In this document: piece by piece, positions 15,813-23,344 of the stretch
Layout of the letters: each line of letters begins with the position of its first letter
Numbering within the stretch: the first letter of the stretch is position 1
DNA from: UMGS1532 sp045542355
Lineage (GTDB): Bacteria; Bacillota; Clostridia; Oscillospirales; Acutalibacteraceae
Reading direction: 5' to 3'
Length of the DNA: 45,698 nt
Assembly: GCA_045542355.1 (NCBI GenBank)
Contig: JAZQKX010000006.1
Location: forward strand, 1-45,698
The notes under the pieces: model-generated
The model's database searches: none
Told to the model about the DNA's origin: nothing
The model's input: the letters and a program-made list of their open reading frames with translations, nothing else
Program-made: the position numbers and the translations under genes

Positions 15813-18023
15813 ATGAAAAAGGAATTTAAAATAACAGGAATGACCTGCGCCGCCTGTTCGGCAAGGGTGGAAAGGATAACCTCTAAAATTGATGGAGTAG
15901 ATTCCGCCGTTGTAAACTTAGTTGCGGGGAGACTTACCGCCGAATTTTCGGGCAAGGATTTAAGCGACGCGGTGATTTCGGCTGTGGAAAAGGCGGGTTT
16001 CGGCATTGAACCAATCAAAAACCCAAATGCCGACAGCTACGATAAATCAAAGCATATAAAATCTATGTGGAGAAGATTCATAGCCTCGGCGGTGTTTGCC
16101 CTACCACTGTTGATAGTTGCCATGGGCCCCATGTGGGGGTTACCTTTGCCCTCGGCTATCTCCCCCCTCACTCAGCCTCTTATCTACGGACTCCTGCAAC
16201 TGATTCTCACCCTGCCCATTGTGGCGGTGGGATATAAGTTTTACACGGTGGGCTTTAAAAACATTGTGAAACTAAGTCCCAATATGGACAGTCTTATCGC
16301 CCTTGGCTCGTCGGCGGCGCTGATATACAGTATATATTCCCTCTTTCTCATCGGAACGGGGGAGACCCATGCCGTTCACGGGTTATATTTCGAGTCGGCG
16401 GGTGTAATACTCACCCTCATCACCCTTGGCAAAACCTTAGAGGCGGTGTCCATGGGCAAAACAGGGGAGGCAATCCGCAAACTTTTGGCTTTAGTTCCAA
16501 AAACAGCCCATGTTATCCGCGACGGCAAGGAGCAGGAAATCCCCTTAGAGGAAATAGTTGTGGGGGATATAATCCGAATCCGACCAGGGGACAAGATTCC
16601 CGTTGACGGAGTTGTCACCGAGGGCGAATCGGCGGTGGATGAATCCATGCTGACAGGGGAGAGCCTTCCCCTTGACAAAACAGCGGGGGACAAGGTCTTT
16701 ACCGCAACCATTAATATAAACGGAAGCTTTTTAATGAGGGCGGAAAAGCTGGGCCGCGACACCGCAATTTCGGGCATCATAACCCTTGTGGAAAATGCCC
16801 AGACCGAGAAAGCCCCCATTGCCCGAATTGCCGACAGGGTTTCGGGAATTTTCGTACCCATAGTCTGCGGTATCGCCCTTATAAGCTTTATTATATGGTT
16901 GGCGGTGGGGCAGAGCTTTGAGTTTGCCCTCACTGTTATGATTTCGGTGCTGGTTATCGCCTGTCCTTGCGCCTTAGGTCTTGCCACCCCAACTGCTATA
17001 ATGGTGGCAACAGGCAAGGGCGCCTCAAAGGGTATACTGATAAAAAGCGGTGAAGCCTTAGAAACCGCACACAAAATCACCGCTGTGGTTTTGGATAAGA
17101 CAGGCACCATAACTCTAGGAGAGCCACAGGTCACAGATATTATTCCCCTTTGCGACATGACCGAAAGCCAGATTTTAAGCATTGCCGCCTCTCTTGAGAG
17201 GGGCTCGGAGCATCCGTTGGCAAAGGCTATTATTAAAAAAGCCGAGGAAACAGAAGCGGAAATCTTTCCCGCCGAGAGCTTTACCTCCTTTGGCGGAAAG
17301 GGTGTTACCACCGAGATAAAGGGTATACAATTCATCCTTGGCAGCCCGAAATTTATGGAGGAAAAGGGGATATCCATAGATTCCTCATGCCTCGATAGCC
17401 TGACTCATTCGGGCAAAACTCCCGTTATTCTTTCGGCAAAGGGCAAGATTTTAGGTGTGATAGGTGTTGCCGACGGTGTAAAACCCACCAGCGCCGAGGC
17501 TGTTGCACAGCTTCGTAAAATGGGTATCAAGACCGTTATGCTCACTGGAGACAACCGCAAAACTGCCGAGGCTATCGCCCACGCGGTGGAGGTTGACGAG
17601 ATCATTGCCGATGTGCTTCCCGAGGACAAGGCAAAGGTGGTTGAAGCCTTAAAGTCGCAGGGTCACACAGTGGCTATGGTGGGAGACGGCATCAACGATG
17701 CCCCCGCCCTGGCAGTGGCAGACGTGGGTCTCGCCATCGGCAACGGCACTGATGTTGCCATTGAATCGGCTGACATTGTGCTTATGAATTCAGATCTATC
17801 CTCGGCGGTAGATGCCATAAGGCTTTCAAAAAAAACCATGAGAATAATAGGGCAAAATCTATTCTGGGCATTTGGCTACAACACCTTAGGAATACCCGTT
17901 GCGGCAGGACTGCTCTATGCTTTCGGCGGTCCCTTGCTCAGCCCCATGATTGGCGCGGCGGCAATGTCCCTTTCCTCGGTGTCGGTGCTGGGAAACGCGC
18001 TGAGATTAAAACGCTTTAAATAA
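15813..18023 (+). CDS. copA: Copper-translocating P1B-type ATPase
   Basis: 736 residues. One N-terminal heavy-metal domain (GMTCAACSARVE at 8-19), membrane helices before and after it, the CPC metal site (VIACPCALGLATPTAIM at about 386), the TGES actuator motif, phosphorylation loop DKTGTIT (about 427) and hinge GDGINDAPAL. These identify a Cu+ exporter of the CopA class in the cytoplasmic membrane. A 14-base gap separates it from copZ, so they form one operon. No copper-responsive repressor gene is adjacent. Confidence 0.94.
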   Translation: MKKEFKITGMTCAACSARVERITSKIDGVDSAVVNLVAGRLTAEFSGKDLSDAVISAVEKAGFGIEPIKNPNADSYDKSKHIKSMWRRFIASAVFALPLLIVAMGPMWGLPLPSAISPLTQPLIYGLLQLILTLPIVAVGYKFYTVGFKNIVKLSPNMDSLIALGSSAALIYSIYSLFLIGTGETHAVHGLYFESAGVILTLITLGKTLEAVSMGKTGEAIRKLLALVPKTAHVIRDGKEQEIPLEEIVVGDIIRIRPGDKIPVDGVVTEGESAVDESMLTGESLPLDKTAGDKVFTATININGSFLMRAEKLGRDTAISGIITLVENAQTEKAPIARIADRVSGIFVPIVCGIALISFIIWLAVGQSFEFALTVMISVLVIACPCALGLATPTAIMVATGKGASKGILIKSGEALETAHKITAVVLDKTGTITLGEPQVTDIIPLCDMTESQILSIAASLERGSEHPLAKAIIKKAEETEAEIFPAESFTSFGGKGVTTEIKGIQFILGSPKFMEEKGISIDSSCLDSLTHSGKTPVILSAKGKILGVIGVADGVKPTSAEAVAQLRKMGIKTVMLTGDNRKTAEAIAHAVEVDEIIADVLPEDKAKVVEALKSQGHTVAMVGDGINDAPALAVADVGLAIGNGTDVAIESADIVLMNSDLSSAVDAIRLSKKTMRIIGQNLFWAFGYNTLGIPVAAGLLYAFGGPLLSPMIGAAAMSLSSVSVLGNALRLKRFK

Positions 18024-18037
18024 AGGAGAAAACTAAA

Positions 18038-18235
18038 ATGAAAACAGTAATTAAAGTAAACGGCATGATGTGTGAGCATTGCAAAAAATCTGTTAACGAC
18101 GGTCTTCTTGCACTCGGCGGTGTAAAATCCGTTGAAATCGACCTCACGGCAAAAACTGCTACCGTTGAGCATGATTGTGAGGCTTCCAAGCTTTTAAGTT
18201 GCATCGAGGATTTAGGCTTCGACCCCGAAATTTAA
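18038..18235 (+). CDS. copZ: Copper chaperone CopZ (heavy-metal-associated domain)
   Basis: 65 residues, one complete ferredoxin-like HMA fold with the metal loop GMMCEHC. It would bind Cu+ in the cytoplasm and hand it to the N-terminal domain or membrane entry site of CopA, encoded just upstream. AAAGGAG precedes the ATG. The length is typical for CopZ. Confidence 0.92.
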   Translation: MKTVIKVNGMMCEHCKKSVNDGLLALGGVKSVEIDLTAKTATVEHDCEASKLLSCIEDLGFDPEI

Positions 18236-18266
18236 GCGCATCGAAAACCCGAAAGCAGTTGATTTT

Positions 18267-18434
18267 ATGATGAACATTAAGGAATATTTAAAGAGTGAGG
18301 TCCAAGCTATGAACTACGCTGTGGCTTATCCCGACAGCGCAGAGGGTCTGCCTCTGCTTGTGTATCTCCACGGCGCGGGAGAAAGGGGAGAGCTACAGCC
18401 CGAAGCTTCCCCATTAGTCTTGCTCGGCGGATAA
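18267..18434 (+). pseudogene. Truncated alpha/beta-hydrolase (esterase) gene, N-terminal fragment
   Basis: An open frame of 55 codons reads MMNIKEYLKSE... then LPLLVYLHGAGERGE, the first beta strands and oxyanion loop (LHGAGERG) of the carboxylesterase/phospholipase group of alpha/beta hydrolases. Full proteins are over 200 residues and carry the nucleophile and catalytic His further on; here the frame ends soon after the motif. The sequence after about 18395 looks unrelated, so the gene was probably cut by insertion or deletion. It follows copZ by about 30 bases. Confidence 0.65.
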
Positions 18435-18493
18435 GTATACACGCAATTCGCAGAAAACAACTCATAAATATACAGCGACAGCTCTTACTTTAA
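18434..18493 (+). pseudogene. Possible C-terminal remnant of a second, unidentified gene
   Basis: A different frame, open from before 18420, ends at TAA 18491-18493 with a basic tail (HAIRRKQLINIQRQLLL). It overlaps the 5' arm of a strong terminator, as expected for a true gene end. I do not recognise the protein; it could be the last residues of a recombinase or similar gene brought in by a mobile element, or a chance frame. Confidence 0.25.
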
Positions 18494-18513
18494 CAGTAGG
18501 AGCTGTCTTTTTT
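18477..18513 (+). terminator. Strong terminator at the hydrolase scar
   Basis: GACAGCTC (18477-18484) and GAGCTGTC (18500-18507) are followed by TTTTTTC on the plus strand. No intact gene precedes it directly, so it probably came with the foreign segment; it would now end copA-copZ read-through. Confidence 0.75.
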
Positions 18514-18596
18514 CTTGTGACGATAATGTGTTGCAAAAGAAGAACAATGTTTTTCGCGACAATCGGAGTTTGCGTTTTTTATTTATCCCTCCTCAA

Positions 18597-18709
18597 ATAA
18601 AAAAGTGCATAAGCAGAGCTTACGCACCGAAAAACACAACAACCACAGAATGAAAATATTAAGATTTGTGTAGCATCTGAATTATACCGCAAAGAGGTCA
18701 AATTGTCAA
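18597..18709 (-). promoter_or_regulatory. Orphan promoter with leader and attenuator-like terminator
   Basis: On the minus strand, TTGACA (18704-18709), a 17-base spacer and TATAAT (18681-18686) form a perfect consensus promoter. About 50 bases after the expected start comes a hairpin (GTGCGTAAG with CTTATGCAC) followed by TTTTTTATTT, then GAGGAGGG resembling a ribosome site, but no gene follows. This promoter, short leader, terminator and SD order is typical of attenuation-controlled genes. The stretch GTTTTTCGGTGCG...GCACTTTTTTATTT matches 372-412. Confidence 0.6.
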
Positions 18710-18873
18710 CACATCCTATACCCCTATTAAGAATTAAAATTCTCGACGCTCTTTAATCTATATTACCAGAGTAGTGATGAGTGAAGTTGCTTTTTCTATA
18801 AAAGTCTTTCCCTTTTGTCTAAACACAATATAAAATTGGTGGGATTAGTTGTCGAATTTTAGCATATTGCCAC

Positions 18874-18902
18874 TTGATTGTGCTAATGTGGTGTGGTATA
18901 CT
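18874..18902 (+). promoter_or_regulatory. Promoter of the glycine-riboswitch/symporter unit
   Basis: TTGATT (18874-18879) and TATACT (18897-18902), 17-base spacer, about 50 bases before the riboswitch core. Confidence 0.6.
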
Positions 18903-18957
18903 ATAGTCAAATTAATAAAGCCCGTTGAAACCTTTAGGAAATTTTTAACTGAAGGCG

Positions 18958-19043
18958 GAGGGGACTCTGGAGAATCTCTTAAATGAGTGCCGAAGGTGCA
19001 AGGCGTCTGAAAACGCCGAATCTCTCAGGCAAAAGGATAGAGC
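18958..19043 (+). ncRNA. Glycine riboswitch aptamer
   Basis: Conserved glycine-aptamer elements in order: CTCTGGAGA, TGCCGAAGGTGCAA, AATCTCTCAGGCAAAAGGATAGAG. Only one complete aptamer is evident, whereas many glycine riboswitches are tandem. A terminator hairpin follows at 19071-19099 and then a symporter gene. Family knowledge: glycine binding controls glycine use or transport genes, so this switch senses glycine for the transporter. Confidence 0.85.
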
Positions 19044-19070
19044 AAAAAGCAATAATGCCTTTATTTTCGG

Positions 19071-19099
19071 AGTCGCTCATTTTTCAGAGTGGCTTTTTT
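19071..19099 (+). terminator. Expression-platform terminator of the glycine riboswitch
   Basis: AGTCGCTC and GAGTGGCT pair (two G-U pairs) and are followed by a TTTTTT run, 33 bases before the symporter start. This is consistent with transcriptional control. Confidence 0.7.
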
Positions 19100-19131
19100 G
19101 TTTTGTTAATTTTTTATTGGAGGGTAAAACC

Positions 19132-20508
19132 ATGCAAGAAACAATTTTAAACATTGTAGCAAAAGCAAACTCCTACTTAGCAGACTACATACTCATCATT
19201 CTGCTTGTTGGCGTGGGTCTTTTCTACACCATCAAAACCCGCTTCGTTCAGGTGCGTTGCTTCGGCGAGGGTATGAAAAAGGTTTTTGGTAACCTTTCTC
19301 TCCGCGGTGGCAAAAATGATAGCGGTCTTTCCTCTTTCCAGGCATTGGCAACCGCTATCGCCGCTCAGGTTGGTACAGGTAACATAGTTGGTGCTTCAGG
19401 TGCAATCCTTGTTGGTGGTCCTGGCGCTATCTTCTGGATGTGGATTATCGCATTCTTCGGTATGGCAACAATCTACGCCGAGGCAGTTCTGGCTATCGAC
19501 AGCCGTGAGACAGGTGCAGACGGTCAGTTTGTGGGCGGTCCCGTTTACTATATTAAAAAAGCTTTTAAGGGCGGCTTTGGCAAGTTCCTCGCTGGCTTCT
19601 TTGCAATCGCCACCACCTTGGCTCTCGGTTTCATGGGCTCTATGGTTCAGTCCAACTCAATCGCTGAAACCTCTGCCACCGCTTTTGGTATTGCTCCTTG
19701 GATAATCGGTCTTGTTGTTGCGGTTGTTGCTGCTATCATCTTCATCGGCGGTATCAACAGAATCGCTTCTGTTACCGAAAAGCTTGTGCCCATAATGGCT
19801 GTGCTTTTCATTGTTCTCGGTCTTGTTGTTCTCGCTATTAACTTTAAGAACATACCCGCTACCTTTGCTATGATTTTCAAAGAGGCATTTTTGCCTAAGG
19901 CTGTAGTCGGCGGTACCTTGGGTTACGCCATTAAGCAGGCTATCAGTCAGGGTGCTAAGCGCGGACTCTTCTCCAACGAAGCAGGTATGGGTTCAACACC
20001 CCACGCCCACGCTATGGCAAATGTTGAAAAGCCCCACGATCAGGGCGTTGTTGCCATGATTGGTGTGTTTATCGACACCTTCGTTGTTCTCACCATGACC
20101 GCTTTGGTTATCATTTCCACACTTTACGCTAAGGGCGGCGTTCTTGAAACAGGCGCTGCTGAGGGCGTTAGCAAGGCTAACATGATGCAGCTTGCCTTTG
20201 GCGATGTTTACGGCACCAATCTCGGTAACATTCTTGTTGCTATCTGTCTGCTCTTCTTTGCATTCTCCACTATTCTCAGTTGGAACTTCTTCGGTAAGGT
20301 TAACTTCCAGTATCTCTTCGGCAAGAAAGCAACTATCGTTTATTCCATAATTGCAATCGGCTTCATCTTCTTAGGCTCTTTGCTCAAAAACGACCTGGTT
20401 TGGGAGCTCACCGACTTCTTCAACTACCTGATGGTTATCCCCAACGCCTTGGCTCTCTTTGCTCTTTCAAAGATTGTTAAGGAATCTGCAAAAAACAAGA
20501 AGAAATAA
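19132..20508 (+). CDS. Sodium:alanine/glycine symporter (AGCS family)
   Basis: 458 residues with about 10-11 transmembrane segments. AGCS hallmarks include ALATAIAAQVGTGNIVGASGAI near residue 70, GGPVYYIKKAF near 133 and RGLFSNEAGMGSTPHAHAMA near 280. It imports alanine or glycine with Na+; the glycine riboswitch upstream argues that glycine is a physiological substrate. The ATG at 19132 is chosen because GGAGG ends about eight bases before it; a TTG at 19117 in the same frame overlaps that SD and is rejected. Confidence 0.93.
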   Translation: MQETILNIVAKANSYLADYILIILLVGVGLFYTIKTRFVQVRCFGEGMKKVFGNLSLRGGKNDSGLSSFQALATAIAAQVGTGNIVGASGAILVGGPGAIFWMWIIAFFGMATIYAEAVLAIDSRETGADGQFVGGPVYYIKKAFKGGFGKFLAGFFAIATTLALGFMGSMVQSNSIAETSATAFGIAPWIIGLVVAVVAAIIFIGGINRIASVTEKLVPIMAVLFIVLGLVVLAINFKNIPATFAMIFKEAFLPKAVVGGTLGYAIKQAISQGAKRGLFSNEAGMGSTPHAHAMANVEKPHDQGVVAMIGVFIDTFVVLTMTALVIISTLYAKGGVLETGAAEGVSKANMMQLAFGDVYGTNLGNILVAICLLFFAFSTILSWNFFGKVNFQYLFGKKATIVYSIIAIGFIFLGSLLKNDLVWELTDFFNYLMVIPNALALFALSKIVKESAKNKKK

Positions 20509-20523
20509 TCTATAAATAAACTA

Positions 20524-20560
20524 ACCGCTCACCGAGGTTTAATCTCAGTGGGCGGTTTTC
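20524..20560. terminator. Two-way terminator between symporter and barstar gene
   Basis: ACCGCTCACCGAG and CTCAGTGGGCGGT pair with two wobble or mismatch positions and are followed by TTTTC on the plus strand. It lies between convergent genes. Confidence 0.75.
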
Positions 20561-20565
20561 TTTTG

Positions 20566-20853
20566 TTAATCTTCCACTCTATAGTTGAATTCCCAATATG
20601 GGTTTTGGTCGCAATTTTCTTTGTTTTCTTGGAGCAAAGAAATCATTTTATCAATGTGGGGTTGCAATTTCTTATCTGTCTGAGACCTGCCCTTGACGGT
20701 TATGTCGTTTACAGGAGACAATCCTGTTATGCTATCCCAAAAAGCTGACCAGTTCGCGCCATACCATTCGGGGAGTTTCAAACCAATGCGAATTCGTTCG
20801 TGTAAATCCAGATAATCTCGGCAATCTGTTAAATCAATAGTCCCTTTCTTCAT
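20566..20853 (-). CDS. Barstar-family ribonuclease inhibitor
   Basis: 95 residues. The barstar core is clear: TIDLTDCRDYLDLHERIRIGLKLPEWYGANWSAFWDSITG in pieces around residues 5-44. Family members bind barnase-type ribonucleases and block the active site. In the inhibitor helix the residue equivalent to barstar Asp39 (WD) is kept but Asp35 appears to be Ser. The SD (AGGAGG, 20862-20867) overlaps the stop codon of the frame that carries a barnase C-terminus just upstream, as in intact barnase-barstar operons. The inhibitor survives while its toxin is reduced to a stub. Confidence 0.88.
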   Translation of the reverse strand: MKKGTIDLTDCRDYLDLHERIRIGLKLPEWYGANWSAFWDSITGLSPVNDITVKGRSQTDKKLQPHIDKMISLLQENKENCDQNPYWEFNYRVED

Positions 20854-20865
20854 GATTATTTCCTC

Positions 20866-20955
20866 CTATATGATTTCGTAAAACGTTTTGTAGTGGTCGT
20901 AGGTGACGAATATCAATCCGTCGTTAGACCAGAGTATCCTGCGAAAGCATCTATA
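20866..20955 (-). pseudogene. C-terminal remnant of a barnase-family ribonuclease
   Basis: Read on the minus strand, the frame ending at TAG 20866-20868 encodes RRILWSNDGLIFVTYDH and then YKTFYEII. This matches the end of barnase-type RNases, whose last strand carries the catalytic His in a (D)DHYxTF motif. Upstream of about 20955 the frame stays open but becomes AT-rich and unlike the family, and it runs into the promoter of the divergent HAD gene. The catalytic Glu/Arg part is absent, so no active toxin can be made. Confidence 0.72.
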
Positions 20956-20997
20956 TAACATATATAACATAATGTCCGGTGTTTTTTCAATATTTAA

Positions 20998-21026
20998 TTG
21001 ACTTTTTCGCCTTATTACAGTAGAAT
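20998..21026 (+). promoter_or_regulatory. Promoter of the HAD phosphatase gene
   Basis: TTGACT (20998-21003) and TAGAAT (21021-21026), 17-base spacer, 25 bases before the start codon. Confidence 0.6.
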
Positions 21027-21050
21027 TAAATTATCTAAGGAGGCTATTTT

Positions 21051-21824
21051 ATGCAACAGATTTTAGATAAAAAAGGTTTTATATGCGATATGGACGGTGT
21101 TATCTACCACGGCAACGTCATTTTAGACGGTGTCCGCGAATTCGTGAATTGGATGATTGACAACGACAAAAGATTTGTTTTTCTCACCAACAGTCCCGAA
21201 AGAACACCCCATGAGCTGAGCATGAAGCTTGAGAGAATGGGGCTCACCGTTTCTCCCGACCATTTCTACACCAGCGCCATGGCAACTGCGGCATTTTTAA
21301 AGAATCAGAAGCCCGACTGCACCGCCTATGTTATTGGCGAAGCCGCCCTCACAAAGGCTCTCTATGACCAAAAGATTTATATGAACGACATCAACCCTGA
21401 CTATGTTGTGGTGGGAGAGACCAGAACATATAATTTCGAGAAGATTGAAAAGGCTATCGAGCTTGTGAACAATGGGGCAAAACTTATTGGCACAAACCCC
21501 GATATAACAGGTCCCACCGAAAAGGGGGTAATGCCTGCCACAGGTTCCCTCATCGCCCCTATCGAGATTGCAACAGGCAAAAAAGCATACTTTGTTGGTA
21601 AACCCAACCCTCTAATGCTTCGCCACGGACTCAAAAAAATCGATTGCCATAGTGAGGAAATTGCCTTTATCGGTGATAGAATGGACACCGATATAATCGC
21701 GGGTATCGAATCAAATGTGGACACCGTGCTGGTGCTCAGCGGAGTTACCACAAAAGAGGATATCGACAAATTCCCCTTCAGGCCCAAATATGTTCTAAAC
21801 GGTGTTGTAGACATCGTGAGATAA
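21051..21824 (+). CDS. HAD-superfamily class IIA phosphatase (NagD-like)
   Basis: 257 residues. Motif I DMDGVIY (DxD nucleophile and acid), motif II FLTNSPER, and motifs III/IV around GKPNPLML and FIGDRMDTDI. The class IIA cap lies between them. Such enzymes hydrolyse nucleotide monophosphates, 4-nitrophenyl phosphate or phosphoglycolate-like substrates; the natural substrate here is unknown. AAGGAGG precedes the ATG. It is a single-gene unit ended by a terminator. Confidence 0.9.
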   Translation: MQQILDKKGFICDMDGVIYHGNVILDGVREFVNWMIDNDKRFVFLTNSPERTPHELSMKLERMGLTVSPDHFYTSAMATAAFLKNQKPDCTAYVIGEAALTKALYDQKIYMNDINPDYVVVGETRTYNFEKIEKAIELVNNGAKLIGTNPDITGPTEKGVMPATGSLIAPIEIATGKKAYFVGKPNPLMLRHGLKKIDCHSEEIAFIGDRMDTDIIAGIESNVDTVLVLSGVTTKEDIDKFPFRPKYVLNGVVDIVR

Positions 21825-21845
21825 AAATTTAAGTTAAACAAAGAA

Positions 21846-21883
21846 ACAGACTCTTTCGGAAAAACCGATTGAGTCTGTTTTTT
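21846..21883 (+). terminator. Terminator of the HAD gene
   Basis: ACAGACTC (21846-21853) and GAGTCTGT (21871-21878), with an inner CGG/CCG pairing, followed by TTTTTTA. It abuts the stop codon of the convergent XRE gene. Confidence 0.85.
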
Positions 21884-22088
21884 AGTCTTCTGTTTTAATA
21901 AAGGTTGCGATATCCTCAATTTCGCAATCGAGGACTGTGCAAAGTTTATCGAGGGTTTTGGTTTCTATGTTTTCGTTGCCACGGAGTCGGCGAACTGTTT
22001 TGCTGTCGATTCCGCACTTCTCCCGCAGAGTATAGGTGGAAAACCCTTTCTGCTTCATGGTTTCCCAAAGTTTGTCATAAACTATCAT
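21882..22088 (-). CDS. Small XRE-type helix-turn-helix regulator
   Basis: 68 residues, a single Cro/CI-type HTH domain: KGFSTYTLREKCGIDSKT then VRRLRGNENIETKTLDKL and CTVLDCEIEDIATFI. There is no effector domain. Family members of this size often regulate themselves or a neighbouring toxin or metabolic gene, but no obvious target is nearby. AGGGG lies before the ATG. Intrinsically it could be a stand-alone repressor. Confidence 0.85.
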   Translation of the reverse strand: MIVYDKLWETMKQKGFSTYTLREKCGIDSKTVRRLRGNENIETKTLDKLCTVLDCEIEDIATFIKTED

Positions 22089-22149
22089 AAAACCCCTCCA
22101 CGTTTATAAATTAAGGGTGCGTCTTTTGACACACCCTTGAAAATTTGGT

Positions 22150-23037
22150 TTAATCCTTGCGTTCCTCGCCCCAGAAGAAGAGGGCAACGGTGCCGGGGCC
22201 TGTGTGACTGCCGATGGTGGTGCCGATGCTGTTGATAAGCACTTTGCCGTTAAGGTTGGGGAATCTTTCTTCAACAAGCTTTGCCACAGCCTTTGCGTCA
22301 TCCTCACAGGCGGAGTGGCAAATGTAGCATTTGTCGGTGTAGGAAAGACCGCCGTCGGCGAACTCCTCCATCTTTTTAACGATTTCCTCAATAACTCTAG
22401 GCTTGGTGCGTACCTTCTGCCGAGCAACCAACTTGCCATTCAGGTCCATATTAAGCAAGGGACAGATCTTGAGGGCGGTGCCAAACCATCCCGAAACCTT
22501 GGAAACTCTACCACCTTTAACATAAAATGTGAGGTCGGTGGAGAAAAACCAATGGTGGAGTCTGAGTCTGTTCTTTTCGGTCCATTCTACAAGCTCCTTA
22601 GCCGACATACCGCCGTCGCGGAGGTCTGCCAGTTTATCCATAAGAAGTCCGAAGCCAGAAGCGGCGCCCAGTGAATCCACCACATACAGCTCTCTTTCGG
22701 GATATTTGTCCCTTAAATCTTCGGCGGCAATACGGGCGGAATTATAAGCACCCGAAAGGCCTGAAGACAGGGTTACATGCACAACATCCTTGCCCTCTTT
22801 TAGGTAGCCCTCGAAATACTCAGTGTATTCCTCAACGTTAAGCTGAGAGGTTTTGGTATCTGCGCCGTCTACCATAGCCTGATAAAATTTATCAAAGGGG
22901 ATGCTTTCTCCCAAATCATCATAATAATGCTCTCCGTCGAGATAGAAGTGGAAGCAGAGATATTTTATATCTCTTTTTTCGAAATGCTCACGGCTGAGGT
23001 CAGCGGTGGAGCAACAGCTTAAAATGTAATCTGCCAT
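22150..23037 (-). CDS. DegV-family fatty-acid-binding protein
   Basis: 295 residues. DegV/FakB hallmarks: a Ser/Thr-rich start (ILSCCSTADLS), TSQLNVEEYTEYFEGYL, VTLSSGLSGAYNSAR, VVDSLGAASGFGLL, and the C-terminal GTTIGSHTGPGTVALFFWG. FakB proteins hold a fatty acid for phosphorylation by FakA; no fakA gene is near, so the function is by family only. A consensus promoter lies 47 bases upstream and AAGGTG precedes the ATG. Confidence 0.92.
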   Translation of the reverse strand: MADYILSCCSTADLSREHFEKRDIKYLCFHFYLDGEHYYDDLGESIPFDKFYQAMVDGADTKTSQLNVEEYTEYFEGYLKEGKDVVHVTLSSGLSGAYNSARIAAEDLRDKYPERELYVVDSLGAASGFGLLMDKLADLRDGGMSAKELVEWTEKNRLRLHHWFFSTDLTFYVKGGRVSKVSGWFGTALKICPLLNMDLNGKLVARQKVRTKPRVIEEIVKKMEEFADGGLSYTDKCYICHSACEDDAKAVAKLVEERFPNLNGKVLINSIGTTIGSHTGPGTVALFFWGEERKD

Positions 23038-23083
23038 AAAAAATCACCTTTTCCTGTTTTTGTTCTAATTTTCATAACTTCAC

Positions 23084-23112
23084 ATTTTAATATTACCGCA
23101 CTCGCCTGTCAA
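23084..23112 (-). promoter_or_regulatory. Promoter of the DegV gene
   Basis: On the minus strand TTGACA (23107-23112), 17 bases, TAAAAT (23084-23089). Confidence 0.65.
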
Positions 23113-23344
23113 AGTCTACCTACTGATAAATTTTGCCTCTATACCGCTTTTTTTCGCTGGGTAGAGAGCTGGGATTGTAACTCTACTCTCGGTAGAATTC
23201 CGCCTGTTTCAAGGGATTTCAGGGGTGGTTCTTGAGATTTTTGTGAGCTTTTGCGCGTTACACGGCAAAGCTCCCCTCCAAGAACAGGGGAGCTACATGT
23301 TGCTAAACTGCATGTTTTTTCAACGCTGATAAATTTTGATTAAT
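23113..23344. other. Non-coding gap between the parB 3' end and the DegV promoter
   Basis: With the DegV promoter and leader the whole gene-free stretch is 307 bases. A perfect 9-bp hairpin (AGCTCCCCT 23269-23277 with AGGGGAGCT 23286-23294) lies about 50 bases beyond the parB stop and may end parA-parB transcription, though its T tract is only TTT. A second small hairpin, ACATG/CATGT at 23295-23315, is followed by TTTTTT on the plus strand. The stretch 23150-23260 holds further short pairings (GTAGAG/CTCTAC) and no ORF; I do not recognise it. Confidence 0.4.

Noticed and set aside
16376..17377. 333-codon minus-strand frame inside copA
   Set aside because: Antisense shadow of conserved P-type ATPase motifs; low-complexity Ser/Pro/Ile composition.
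20955..21050. Extending the barnase fragment further upstream
   Set aside because: The frame stays open but is AT-rich, lacks family residues and runs through the promoter of the divergent HAD gene.
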